Shown here: piece by piece, positions 1-5,730 of the stretch
Numbering within the stretch: the first letter of the stretch is position 1
Layout: each line of letters starts with the position of its first letter
Assembly (NCBI GenBank): GCA_017354595.1
Contig: JAFMQQ010000130.1
Location: 1 to 7,745, forward strand
Length of the DNA: 7,745 nucleotides
Origin: Micromonosporaceae bacterium
GTDB lineage: Bacteria; Actinomycetota; Actinomycetes; Mycobacteriales; Micromonosporaceae
Direction: 5' to 3'
The notes under the pieces: generated by a model
Databases searched by the model: none
Seen by the model: only the letters and a program-made list of their open reading frames with translations
Told to the model about the DNA's origin: nothing
Program-made: the position numbers and the translations under genes

Positions 1-398
1 ACGCGGTCACCCTGCTGCACACCGTGCTGGCGCTGCCGACCACGGTGCTCATCACCGGCGCCATCTTCCTCGCGGTGCCGCGCGACCACGAAGAGGCGGC
101 GACGGTCTTCGGTGCCACGCCTGCGGCCGCGTTCATCCGGGTGGTGCTGCCGCAGGCGCTGCCGGGTATCGCCGCCTCCGCGGTCTTCGCCTTCGTACTG
201 TCCTGGAACGAGGTGCTCGGGGCGGCGGTACTCACCCTCAACCAGCGCACCCTGCCCGCCCAGGTGCTCGGCACGCTGTCGGAGTCGCCGCTGCGGTACC
301 GGTTCGCCGGCGGTTTCGCGCTGGTGGTGCCGGCGCTGCTTTTCATCGCCGTGATGCGGCGGTACCTGCTGAACATGTGGGGGACGACGCTGCGATGA
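1..398 (+). CDS. Carbohydrate ABC transporter permease, C-terminal part (5' end outside window)
   Basis: This is the last 131 residues of a binding-protein-dependent transport permease; the frame is open to the left edge of the window, so the true start lies upstream. It is an inner-membrane subunit that forms the channel of an ABC importer. The cytoplasmic EAA loop that docks on the ATPase is visible at about 90-155 (EEAATVFGATP, then the IRVVLPQALPG end of the motif). It is followed by a hydrophobic segment with SWNEVLGAAVLT, a conserved site in MalG/UgpE-like permeases, the RTLP motif, and a last membrane helix (FALVVPALLFIAVM). The downstream ATPase starts 13 nt after the stop codon, so the two are almost surely one operon. 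The ATPase type points to sugar or polyol uptake (CUT1-like); the actual substrate cannot be read from this fragment. A polyamine-type permease is a less likely alternative. Confidence 0.9.
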   Translation, partial: AVTLLHTVLALPTTVLITGAIFLAVPRDHEEAATVFGATPAAAFIRVVLPQALPGIAASAVFAFVLSWNEVLGAAVLTLNQRTLPAQVLGTLSESPLRYRFAGGFALVVPALLFIAVMRRYLLNMWGTTLR

Positions 399-411
399 AG
401 GTGGACACCTG

Positions 412-1476
412 ATGGCCGGCATTGTGATCAAGGACCTGGTGAAGCAGTACCCGGGCACACAGCGCCCGGCCACCGACGACATCTCCCTCACTGTCCAGGA
501 TGGAGAGTTCCTGGTCCTGGTCGGGCCGAGCGGTTGCGGCAAGACGACCCTGCTGCGGATGGTCGCCGGCCTGGAGACACCGGACCAGGGCCGGATCGAG
601 ATCGACGGGCGCGACGTGACCGACCTGCCGGCCCGGGCCCGCAACCTCTCCATGGTGTTCCAGTCGTACGCCATCTTCCCGCACCTGCGGGTACGGCAGA
701 ATATCGGCTTCGGCCTGGCCATGCGGAAGGTACCCAGGGATGAGATCGATCGCCGGGTGCGGCGCGCGGCGCAGGTGCTGGAGCTGGGCGACTACCTTGA
801 CCGCTACCCCGCCCAGCTCTCCGGTGGCCAGCGGCAGCGGGTCGCCGTGGCCCGGGCGATCGCCGTGGACGCCAAGGTGCTGTTGATGGATGAGCCACTC
901 TCCAATCTGGACGCTCTGCTGCGGCTGCAGTTCCGGGCCGAGCTGAAGCGGATCGTCGCGCAGTTGGGCACCACGACGCTCTATGTCACCCATGACCAGG
1001 CCGAGGCGATGTCGCTCGGCGACCGGATCGCGGTGATGCGGGACGGCCGGATCATCCAGGCCGGCCCGCCGATGGAGGTGTACGACAACCCGACCCACCG
1101 CTTCGTCGGCGGCTTCATCGGCGCGCCGCCGATGAACTTCTTCCCTGCGGCCATTGTGGACGGTCGGCTGAAGGTGGGCGGGCAGACGCTGGACGCGCAA
1201 CCGAACGGCTTCGCCGGCAGGCAGATCCTGGTCGGCGTGCGGGCCGAGAAGGTGGACGTCGCGACCAGCCCCGCCGACGGCCGGCTGCGCGCCCGGATCG
1301 AGGTGGTCGAGCCGACCGGCGCCACGGTGCTGCTGACCGTACGGTTGGAGGGGCACGTGCTGAAGGTACAGGCGCCGCCCGGCTTCGCCGCCCAGCCGGA
1401 CACCGACGTGTGGCTGCGCTGCGAGCCGGGGAGCCTGCGCTTCTATGACGCCGAGACGGGAACCGCGCTCGGATAG
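412..1476 (+). CDS. ABC transporter ATP-binding protein, MalK/UgpC-like (CUT1 family)
   Basis: A 354-residue ATPase that powers the importer, on the cytoplasmic face of the membrane. All core motifs are intact: Walker A GPSGCGKTT (38-46), Q-loop Q84, signature LSGGQRQR (136-143), Walker B with catalytic glutamate (VLLMDEP, 156-162), D-loop SNLD (164-167) and switch H194. After the nucleotide-binding domain, FIGAPPMNFF opens the C-terminal TOBE/OB-fold region (about 235-350), which is typical of MalK, UgpC and MsmK, and the length matches that family. The ATG at 412 is preceded by AAGGTGG at 398-404 with a 7-nt gap, overlapping the end of the permease gene, which indicates translational coupling. 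In actinomycetes such ATPases often serve several sugar importers (MsiK-like), but its position here suggests a dedicated subunit. The sugar is unknown. Nothing is truncated or out of frame. Confidence 0.95.
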   Translation: MAGIVIKDLVKQYPGTQRPATDDISLTVQDGEFLVLVGPSGCGKTTLLRMVAGLETPDQGRIEIDGRDVTDLPARARNLSMVFQSYAIFPHLRVRQNIGFGLAMRKVPRDEIDRRVRRAAQVLELGDYLDRYPAQLSGGQRQRVAVARAIAVDAKVLLMDEPLSNLDALLRLQFRAELKRIVAQLGTTTLYVTHDQAEAMSLGDRIAVMRDGRIIQAGPPMEVYDNPTHRFVGGFIGAPPMNFFPAAIVDGRLKVGGQTLDAQPNGFAGRQILVGVRAEKVDVATSPADGRLRARIEVVEPTGATVLLTVRLEGHVLKVQAPPGFAAQPDTDVWLRCEPGSLRFYDAETGTALG

Positions 1477-1496
1477 TCTCCGGCAAACCCGGTGCG

Positions 1497-1519
1497 GGCC
1501 ACCACCAGTGCCGCTGGCC
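1497..1519. terminator. Possible weak bidirectional terminator between convergent genes
   Basis: The 46-nt gap between the ABC ATPase and the convergent DinB-family gene contains GGCCA (1497-1501) and TGGCC (1515-1519), able to form a 5-bp stem; a competing inner stem CCAG/CTGG (1505-1508/1514-1517) also exists. There is no U-run, so this is assigned by position and base pairing only. Confidence 0.25.
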
Positions 1520-1522
1520 TGC

Positions 1523-2041
1523 TTAGTACTGGCCGGTTCTGCCGTCGACGCGCTCGCGAAGCAGGTCGGCGTGTCCGTTATGGCGCGCGTACTCCTCGAT
1601 CACGTGGGTGAGGATCCAGCGCAGCGACCAGGGCTGGCCCGTGTGCTCGGACGCCTGCTTGCTGAGAACATCCAGGTTCGGGGCTTGCGCGACCACCTGC
1701 CGCGACACGGCGCACTCCTGTTGGAAGGCATTGAATGCCCCCGCCGGGTCCGCCTGATCGACCTCGTCGAAGACCACGTCGTCATCGGCGGACCCGTCGT
1801 ACAGAACGGGCACGTCCTCGCCGAGGAACACCTGCCGGAACCACCAGCGCTCCACCCGGGCCATGTGCCGGACCAACCCCAGCAGGGACAGGGTCGACGG
1901 CGGGGCGGCACGCCGCCGGAGTTGCTCCGCGGTCAGGTCCTCGCACTTCCAGATCAGGATCCCCCGGTGATGCTCCAGCCAGCCGGTCAGCATCTCCCGC
2001 TCACCCGCGTTCTGCGCCGGTCGCGCCCGGTCCGTTTCCAT
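1523..2041 (-). CDS. DinB family protein (DUF664-like)
   Basis: A 172-residue soluble protein of the DinB / DUF664 four-helix-bundle type; related actinobacterial proteins include mycothiol-dependent and metal-binding enzymes, but most members have no known reaction. Visible family marks are MLTGWLEHHR near the N terminus (17-26), LVRHMARVERWWF (57-69), and WILTHVIEEYARHNGHADLL (142-161). H59, H146, H154 and H157 are candidate metal ligands. The C terminus ends shortly after RVDGRTG, as is usual for the family. I chose the ATG at 2041, preceded by a G-rich stretch (AGGGTGGGCGG); an in-frame GTG at 2050 would add three residues. The gene stands alone, converging on the transporter operon, with no sign of a partner. 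A role in detoxification or thiol metabolism is inference from the family only. Confidence 0.88.
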   Translation of the reverse strand: METDRARPAQNAGEREMLTGWLEHHRGILIWKCEDLTAEQLRRRAAPPSTLSLLGLVRHMARVERWWFRQVFLGEDVPVLYDGSADDDVVFDEVDQADPAGAFNAFQQECAVSRQVVAQAPNLDVLSKQASEHTGQPWSLRWILTHVIEEYARHNGHADLLRERVDGRTGQY

Positions 2042-2108
2042 ACCGCCCACCCTGCCACGGCGTGACCCGGCTGAACCACGCGGCTTTCAGACGCCGCTCG
2101 CGCCGTCC

Positions 2109-2279
2109 ATGCGCCAGCCGAGCACGTACGCGTGCCCGGCGCCGGGAATCGGAGCTACCGGTTCCGGCATCTCCGCGGTCGATCAGCTCACCCTCGTCGT
2201 CCACGGTGCGTTCCAACAGTCGCTCGAGTCATTGCGCCGCTATGTCGAGGAGGGCATCGCCTGGACCGCATCCGCCTGA
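2109..2279 (+). pseudogene. Possible gene remnant or short ORF (56 codons)
   Basis: Between the DinB-family gene and the large exported protein, one plus-strand frame runs from ATG 2109 to TGA 2277-2279. Its first half is Pro/Gly-rich and unconvincing, but the last 32 codons look like real protein: they start DQLTLVVHGAFQQ, continue through an amphipathic helix (SLESLRRYVEEG) and end IAWTASA. About 80 percent of these codons end in G or C. There is no ribosome site before the ATG, and the frame stays open upstream into the start of the divergent DinB-family gene. This fits the decayed C-terminal end of a lost gene better than an intact gene. I do not recognise the family. It could also be chance coding-like composition. 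Confidence 0.25.
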
Positions 2280-2321
2280 CGTACCGTGGCCGAAGGTTTT
2301 CCAACCTCCCCATCAGGGGTC

Positions 2322-2351
2322 TTGTTCGAGGATGACGGATGCGCGTACGGT
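2322..2351 (+). promoter_or_regulatory. Candidate sigma-70-like promoter for the modular exported protein
   Basis: TTGTTC (2322-2327) and TACGGT (2346-2351) are separated by 18 nt and resemble the -35/-10 boxes of the principal actinomycete sigma factor. Transcription would start near 2358, giving a leader of about 36 nt before the GTG at 2394. Prediction by eye only. Confidence 0.4.
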
Positions 2352-2381
2352 CCTAGCGTCGTCCGTCTCTACAAGGGACCT

Positions 2382-2387
2382 GGGGAG
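2382..2387 (+). promoter_or_regulatory. Ribosome binding site fixing the start at 2394
   Basis: GGGGAG lies 6 nt before the GTG at 2394. It decides between this start and an in-frame GTG at 2286, which would put 36 non-signal-like residues in front of the signal peptide and has no such site. Confidence 0.7.
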
Positions 2388-2393
2388 CCTGCC

Positions 2394-4535
2394 GTGCGCC
2401 TGTCGCGGGTAGTCATTGGTGGAGTCGGTGCCGTGGTGGCGCTCGCCGCCGCGGCCGTCGTCGTCACCCTGGGGCCGGTGGCCCACGCGGCCACCGCGCC
2501 GACGGCGCCCTTCGACGCCCTGACGGTGAAGGGGACGCATGCCAACCCGCTGCTACCCCCGGGCGAGAGCCGGGTCTTCGACGACAGCAACTCCACCATC
2601 ACCGGTGGGGCAGCCGATACCGGTGGCATCCAGCTGTCGGTGACCGCACCGCAGGGTGCTTGGAGCGCCGTGGTCACCCCGCCGCTCGGGGGTGAGCTGA
2701 CGGTCGGCAGCACCTACCCGACGACCACGGTGAGCGGTGACGACACCCATGCCGGGTTCACCCTGACCGGCGAGGGGCACAGCTGCGGCGCCAGCAGCAC
2801 CGGGACGGTCGCCATCAAGGAACTGGTTCGCGACGGCGATACCGTCACCGCCTTCGCCGTGTCATACACCTATGACTGCTCCCCGCCCTCCGTTCCGATC
2901 GAGGGGGAGATCCGCTACCAGTCGCAGATCGGTTATGCCGCCGGGACGATCAGCCCTGGTTCGATCGACTTCGGGCCGCAGGACATCGGGCAGGACGGCA
3001 CACCGCGGACCCTGACCTACACCTCCCTCGGCAGCGAGCCGATCACCATCGCCACGGTCGCGGTCGGCGCCGACGACAACGTGTTCCTGATCGCCACCAC
3101 CTGCGCAGGGCAGTCGCTGGCGTACGGGCAGACGTGCACGATCACTATCACTCCACATGCGACAGTGGTCGGGCCGGAGTCCGTGGACCTGGTGGTCAAC
3201 GACAACACCGGGAACACGGGCCGGCTCGTGCCACTGAGTCTGTTCGGCAAGGTCGGTGCCGCGGGCACCTTCTATCCGCTGTCACCGACGCGGATCCTGG
3301 ACACCCGGTCCGGTACCGGTGCGTCGAAGGCGCCGATCGGTCCCGGTGCCGTGCTGCACCTGGCGGTCGCCGGCCACGGTGGGGTACCGGCCACCGGCGT
3401 CGGAGCGGTGGTGCTGAACGTGACCGTCACCGCGCCGAGCGTCGGCGGGTACCTGACGGTGTACCCGACCGGGACCACCCGGCCGACCGCCTCCAGCATC
3501 AACTTCCCCGCCGGCTGGACCGGGGCGAACTCGGTGACCGTACCGCTGGGTGCCGGTGGTGCGGTGGACATCTTCAACTTCGCCGGCACCGCCCAGGTGA
3601 TCGCGGATGTGGTGGGCTTCTACGCCGGCAACGACGACCTGCTCGGCACGGCGTCGGGTCTCGGCGGCCAGTTCCAGACCACCATCCCGGGCCGGTTGCT
3701 GGATACCCGGCAGGGCTTCGGTGCGCTGGATCCGCACGGCGCGGTGCTGCTCTCGGTCGACTTCAAGGACGCCGCGGTCAACGCGAACGTCAAGGCACTC
3801 GCGGTCAACATCACCGCGGTCAACCCGAGCAGCGGTGGCTACCTGACCGCCTGGAACGGTGTGGGCAACCCGCCGCTGGCCTCGACGCTGAACTTCGACC
3901 CGGGCAGGGTGGTACCCAACTTCGCGATCGTACCGACCGCGCCGTGCAACTTCGCCGGCTGCTCCCAGCTGCCGATGATGGGCGTCTACAACGGTTCCCC
4001 CGGCCTGACCGACGTACTGGTGGATCTGTTCGGGTTCTACGACAACAGCAGTCTCCCCGGTGGGCTGCGGTTCCACCCGTTGCCGCCGACCCGCATCGTG
4101 GACAGCCGCACCGGCCTCGGACTGGCGGCCGCCATCCCGTCGAACGGCACGGTCGCCATCGACGCCCCCGGCACCGTCGCCGACAACAACACCTTCGCCC
4201 TGCAGTTCAACCTCACCGCGGTCAACCCGACCTCGAGCACCTACCTCACCGTGTGGCCCGCCGGGCTGGGTCTCGACCGGCCGGTGGTCAGCAACCTGGA
4301 CCCGGCTATCCACCAGACGGTCTCCAATGCCGTGGTCACCCTGGTCGGCAACACCAACGGCTTCCAGATCTACAACCTCCGCGGTACCACGAACGTGGTG
4401 ATCGACGTGAATGGCTCCTTCCAGACCGGTGTCGCGCCGGGCGGCGCGAGCGGGCTGGCGCCCAACACCGCCAGCCGGACGCGGAGGCTCGATCCGGCCC
4501 CCGGCGGTACGGCACGGCTGGCACCCTTCGCCTGA
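2394..4535 (+). CDS. Exported modular beta-rich protein: N-terminal domain, choice-of-anchor-D/ASH domain, three 'LDTR' repeats
   Basis: A 713-residue protein with a Sec-type signal peptide: RLSR, then a hydrophobic core (6-26), with likely cleavage after VAHA (A32). Residues 33-183 form a beta-rich domain with C131 and C162, ending in a DCSPPSVPIEGEIRY stretch (161-175) like one I recall preceding anchor-D domains in other bacterial exported proteins. Residues 184-285 match an Ig-like choice-of-anchor-D/ASH domain (GSIDFGPQDIG; C237 and C248 could pair). Three repeats follow at 293-410, 427-549 and 560-676. Each opens with an LDTR/VDSR motif (DTR 303-305, DTR 437-439, DSR 570-572) and closes with ADVVGFY, VDLFGFY or IDVNGSF. 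Such repeats are common in actinobacterial surface proteins and amidases, where binding or display is suspected but not proven. The last 37 residues are Pro/Gly/Arg-rich, with no LPXTG motif or membrane helix, so the protein is probably released or held non-covalently. No catalytic domain is visible. Confidence 0.88.
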   Translation: MRLSRVVIGGVGAVVALAAAAVVVTLGPVAHAATAPTAPFDALTVKGTHANPLLPPGESRVFDDSNSTITGGAADTGGIQLSVTAPQGAWSAVVTPPLGGELTVGSTYPTTTVSGDDTHAGFTLTGEGHSCGASSTGTVAIKELVRDGDTVTAFAVSYTYDCSPPSVPIEGEIRYQSQIGYAAGTISPGSIDFGPQDIGQDGTPRTLTYTSLGSEPITIATVAVGADDNVFLIATTCAGQSLAYGQTCTITITPHATVVGPESVDLVVNDNTGNTGRLVPLSLFGKVGAAGTFYPLSPTRILDTRSGTGASKAPIGPGAVLHLAVAGHGGVPATGVGAVVLNVTVTAPSVGGYLTVYPTGTTRPTASSINFPAGWTGANSVTVPLGAGGAVDIFNFAGTAQVIADVVGFYAGNDDLLGTASGLGGQFQTTIPGRLLDTRQGFGALDPHGAVLLSVDFKDAAVNANVKALAVNITAVNPSSGGYLTAWNGVGNPPLASTLNFDPGRVVPNFAIVPTAPCNFAGCSQLPMMGVYNGSPGLTDVLVDLFGFYDNSSLPGGLRFHPLPPTRIVDSRTGLGLAAAIPSNGTVAIDAPGTVADNNTFALQFNLTAVNPTSSTYLTVWPAGLGLDRPVVSNLDPAIHQTVSNAVVTLVGNTNGFQIYNLRGTTNVVIDVNGSFQTGVAPGGASGLAPNTASRTRRLDPAPGGTARLAPFA
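3270..4421 (+). repeat. Three tandem ~120-residue domain repeats within the exported protein
   Basis: Copies lie at 3270-3623, 3672-4040 and 4071-4421, encoding 118, 123 and 117 residues with linkers of 16 and 10 residues. Shared landmarks in order are F(Y/H/Q)..(P/I)P.R(I/L)(L/V)D(T/S)R, a hydrophobic strand (VVLNVTVTAPS, ALAVNITAVNPS, ALQFNLTAVNPT), YLT(V/A) and a closing D(V/L).G.(Y/F). Copies are diverged in sequence, so this is an old domain duplication. Copy 2 alone carries an insert with C518 and C523. Confidence 0.85.
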
Positions 4536-4602
4536 TACCGCTACTCTTCGTTGGGCCGTGATCACGCTGGGGCAGCGGCACCGGGTGCACCTCTGACCTG
4601 CC

Positions 4603-4656
4603 CGTTCGGTCCTGGCGATGGCAAAAGGGGGGTCCCGGCCTCGTCCGAACGGACGA
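4603..4656 (+). other. Intergenic inverted repeats with two alternative pairings
   Basis: TCGTCCG (4641-4647) and CGGACGA (4650-4656) form a tight inverted repeat. CGTTCGG (4603-4609) is also fully complementary to CCGAACG (4645-4651), so the two pairings exclude each other. The stretch lies between the exported repeat protein and the C39-type peptidase, upstream of the promoter predicted for the latter. The hairpin is followed by AAAA rather than a U-run, so it is not a standard terminator on the plus strand. A function is not shown. Confidence 0.3.
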
Positions 4657-4662
4657 AAACGT

Positions 4663-4677
4663 GGCCGCGGTGCGGCC
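4663..4677 (+). terminator. Possible terminator hairpin after the exported repeat protein
   Basis: GGCCGC (4663-4668) and GCGGCC (4672-4677) form a 6-bp all-GC stem with a 3-nt loop. It lies 128 nt after the stop codon and before the next promoter. There is no U-run, which is frequent in high-GC actinomycetes, so this rests on position and stem only. Confidence 0.28.
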
Positions 4678-4716
4678 CGGCCGTGCGTGGCTGCGCGCCC
4701 TGGCCCCTTCCCGACC

Positions 4717-4746
4717 TTGGCAAACTCTCGGGCGTCCCGATAGCGT
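4717..4746 (+). promoter_or_regulatory. Candidate sigma-70-like promoter for the C39-like peptidase
   Basis: TTGGCA (4717-4722) and TAGCGT (4741-4746) with an 18-nt spacer are a close fit to principal-sigma promoters of actinomycetes. Transcription would start near 4753, giving a leader of about 40 nt. It implies that the peptidase is transcribed separately from the upstream repeat protein. Confidence 0.5.
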
Positions 4747-4780
4747 GGCGAACCTTGTGCCCCGTACCCCCGACGCAGTG

Positions 4781-4785
4781 AAGGA
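4781..4785 (+). promoter_or_regulatory. Ribosome binding site fixing the start at 4793
   Basis: AAGGA lies 7 nt before the ATG at 4793. It rules in favour of this start over upstream in-frame codons and over the internal ATG at 4853. Confidence 0.65.
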
Positions 4786-4792
4786 CCAGCCG

Positions 4793-5593
4793 ATGCCCCC
4801 CCGGCACCTACGCCTGCCCGACCACGCCCAGATCATCCTCCGCCGGCTCCGGATGGTGATTCTGCTGGCAATCGCCGTACTGGCCGCGACGCCCGCCATC
4901 AGCTGTGCGGTGAACAGACCGGCATCCTCGGGCGGTACCGACGCGGCGGACGCGGCGAATGTGGCAGCCCAGCCGAGCGCGGTGGATCCCGCCGCGGTAC
5001 CAGGCCGGGCCGCCCAGCAGCCGGCCACACCAGCAACTCCGGCAACTCCAGCCAAGCCGGCCAGCCCGCCCGCTCCGCCGCCACCGGCGCAGAAGCAGCT
5101 CCCGGTCGACTTCCGGCTGCAGATCACCCCGTACTACTGCGCGCCGGCCTCCACCCGGATCGCGCTGAGCGCTCGCGGTGTCGCGCCGAGCCAGGACCAG
5201 CTCGCCAGCGAGCTGCACACCACCGTCAACGGCACCGATTCGGCGTACGACACGACCAGGGTGCTCAACGGCGTGCTGCACACCAACTTCTACCGGACCC
5301 ATCAGATCCCCGGGCAGATGGCCACTCCCGCCGAGATGGACCAGCTGCAGGCCGACACGGTGCACGCGATCAGCAACGGGTACGCCGTCGTCGCGAACAT
5401 CCTCGGTCAGGCGGTCGACCAGAGCGGTGTCGTGCACGCGTTCATGGGTGGGCACTACATCGCCATCGTCGGCTACGGCGACCAGGGCCGCAGCGTGAAG
5501 ATAGCCGACCCGTCCGGCATGGGGCCCGCCATCTACTGGATGAGCACCATCAACGCCGCCAACTGGATCGCCCTGCGCGGCTACTCCGCCTGA
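4793..5593 (+). CDS. Secreted or lipid-anchored C39-like (papain-fold) cysteine peptidase
   Basis: A 266-residue protein whose C-terminal half (about 104-266) is a Peptidase_C39_2-type domain. The catalytic set is complete by pattern: Q110 (oxyanion hole) and C116 in QITPYYCAPAST, H221 in GGHYIAIVGYG, and D239 in KIADPSG. YWMSTINAANWIALRGYSA at the C terminus is typical of the actinobacterial branch. The N terminus has basic residues (R17, R18, R20) and a hydrophobic stretch (21-36), then AISC at 35-38. C38 could be a lipoprotein site, but alanine at the -3 position makes the lipobox weak, so simple secretion is also possible. A Pro/Ala/Thr-rich linker (75-102) separates the anchor from the catalytic domain, as in wall-spanning proteins. 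Bacteriocin-processing C39 peptidases are fused to ABC exporters; this one is not, and no double-glycine peptide lies nearby. The substrate is unknown. It has its own predicted promoter. Confidence 0.87.
   Translation: MPPRHLRLPDHAQIILRRLRMVILLAIAVLAATPAISCAVNRPASSGGTDAADAANVAAQPSAVDPAAVPGRAAQQPATPATPATPAKPASPPAPPPPAQKQLPVDFRLQITPYYCAPASTRIALSARGVAPSQDQLASELHTTVNGTDSAYDTTRVLNGVLHTNFYRTHQIPGQMATPAEMDQLQADTVHAISNGYAVVANILGQAVDQSGVVHAFMGGHYIAIVGYGDQGRSVKIADPSGMGPAIYWMSTINAANWIALRGYSA
5021..5065 (+). repeat. Short degenerate tandem repeat encoding the Pro/Ala/Thr linker
   Basis: Five imperfect 9-nt units of the form CC(G/A)GC(C/A)A(C/A)(A/T) in frame, encoding PATPATPATPAKPAS in the C39-like peptidase. 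Such runs change length easily by slippage, so the linker may vary among strains. Confidence 0.6.
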
Positions 5594-5641
5594 GTTCGAC
5601 CCGTCGCCGCACTACCTCGCCGGACTGGACACAGTGGACAG

Positions 5642-5665
5642 TGCGGCGGGTACCTCGCCGCCGCA
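5642..5665. terminator. Strong hairpin between convergent genes, likely bidirectional terminator
   Basis: TGCGGCGG (5642-5649) and CCGCCGCA (5658-5665) pair perfectly over 8 bp around an 8-nt loop. It sits 48 nt after the peptidase stop codon and 65 nt from the stop of the convergent TauE/SafE-type gene. There is no U-run on either strand. The rest of 5594-5730 holds no gene I can support. Confidence 0.45.
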
Positions 5666-5730
5666 GGGCACCATCTCCTACCGGCGGTCACGGATGACGG
5701 TGCCTGGCTCGGCCTTGATGATGCGTGACC

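Noticed and set aside
343..1356. Long minus-strand open frame opposite the ABC ATPase
   Set aside because: Its product is His/Arg/Gly-rich without domains, while the plus strand encodes a complete ATPase with all motifs; it is a high-GC shadow.
2286..2393. N-terminal extension of the exported protein from the GTG at 2286
   Set aside because: It would place 36 polar residues before the signal peptide, overlaps the predicted promoter and lacks the strong ribosome site seen before 2394.
3134..4561. Second plus-strand open frame overlapping the repeat protein
   Set aside because: Arg/Gly/Pro-rich translation without protein-like segments; an alternate frame of the real gene.
3282..4565. Minus-strand open frame of over 400 codons opposite the exported repeat protein
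   Set aside because: The translation is a low-complexity mix of Arg, Gly, Val and Gln, and the plus strand has a signal peptide and domain repeats. It is a shadow frame.
4536..4792. c-di-AMP (ydaO) or c-di-GMP riboswitch upstream of the peptidase
   Set aside because: Such elements can precede cell-wall hydrolases in actinomycetes, but I see none of their conserved core sequences, and the best promoter is only about 40 nt from the start codon.
4793..5593. Bacteriocin or double-glycine peptide processing system
   Set aside because: No ABC exporter fusion, no small precursor peptide with a GG leader and no immunity-like gene nearby.
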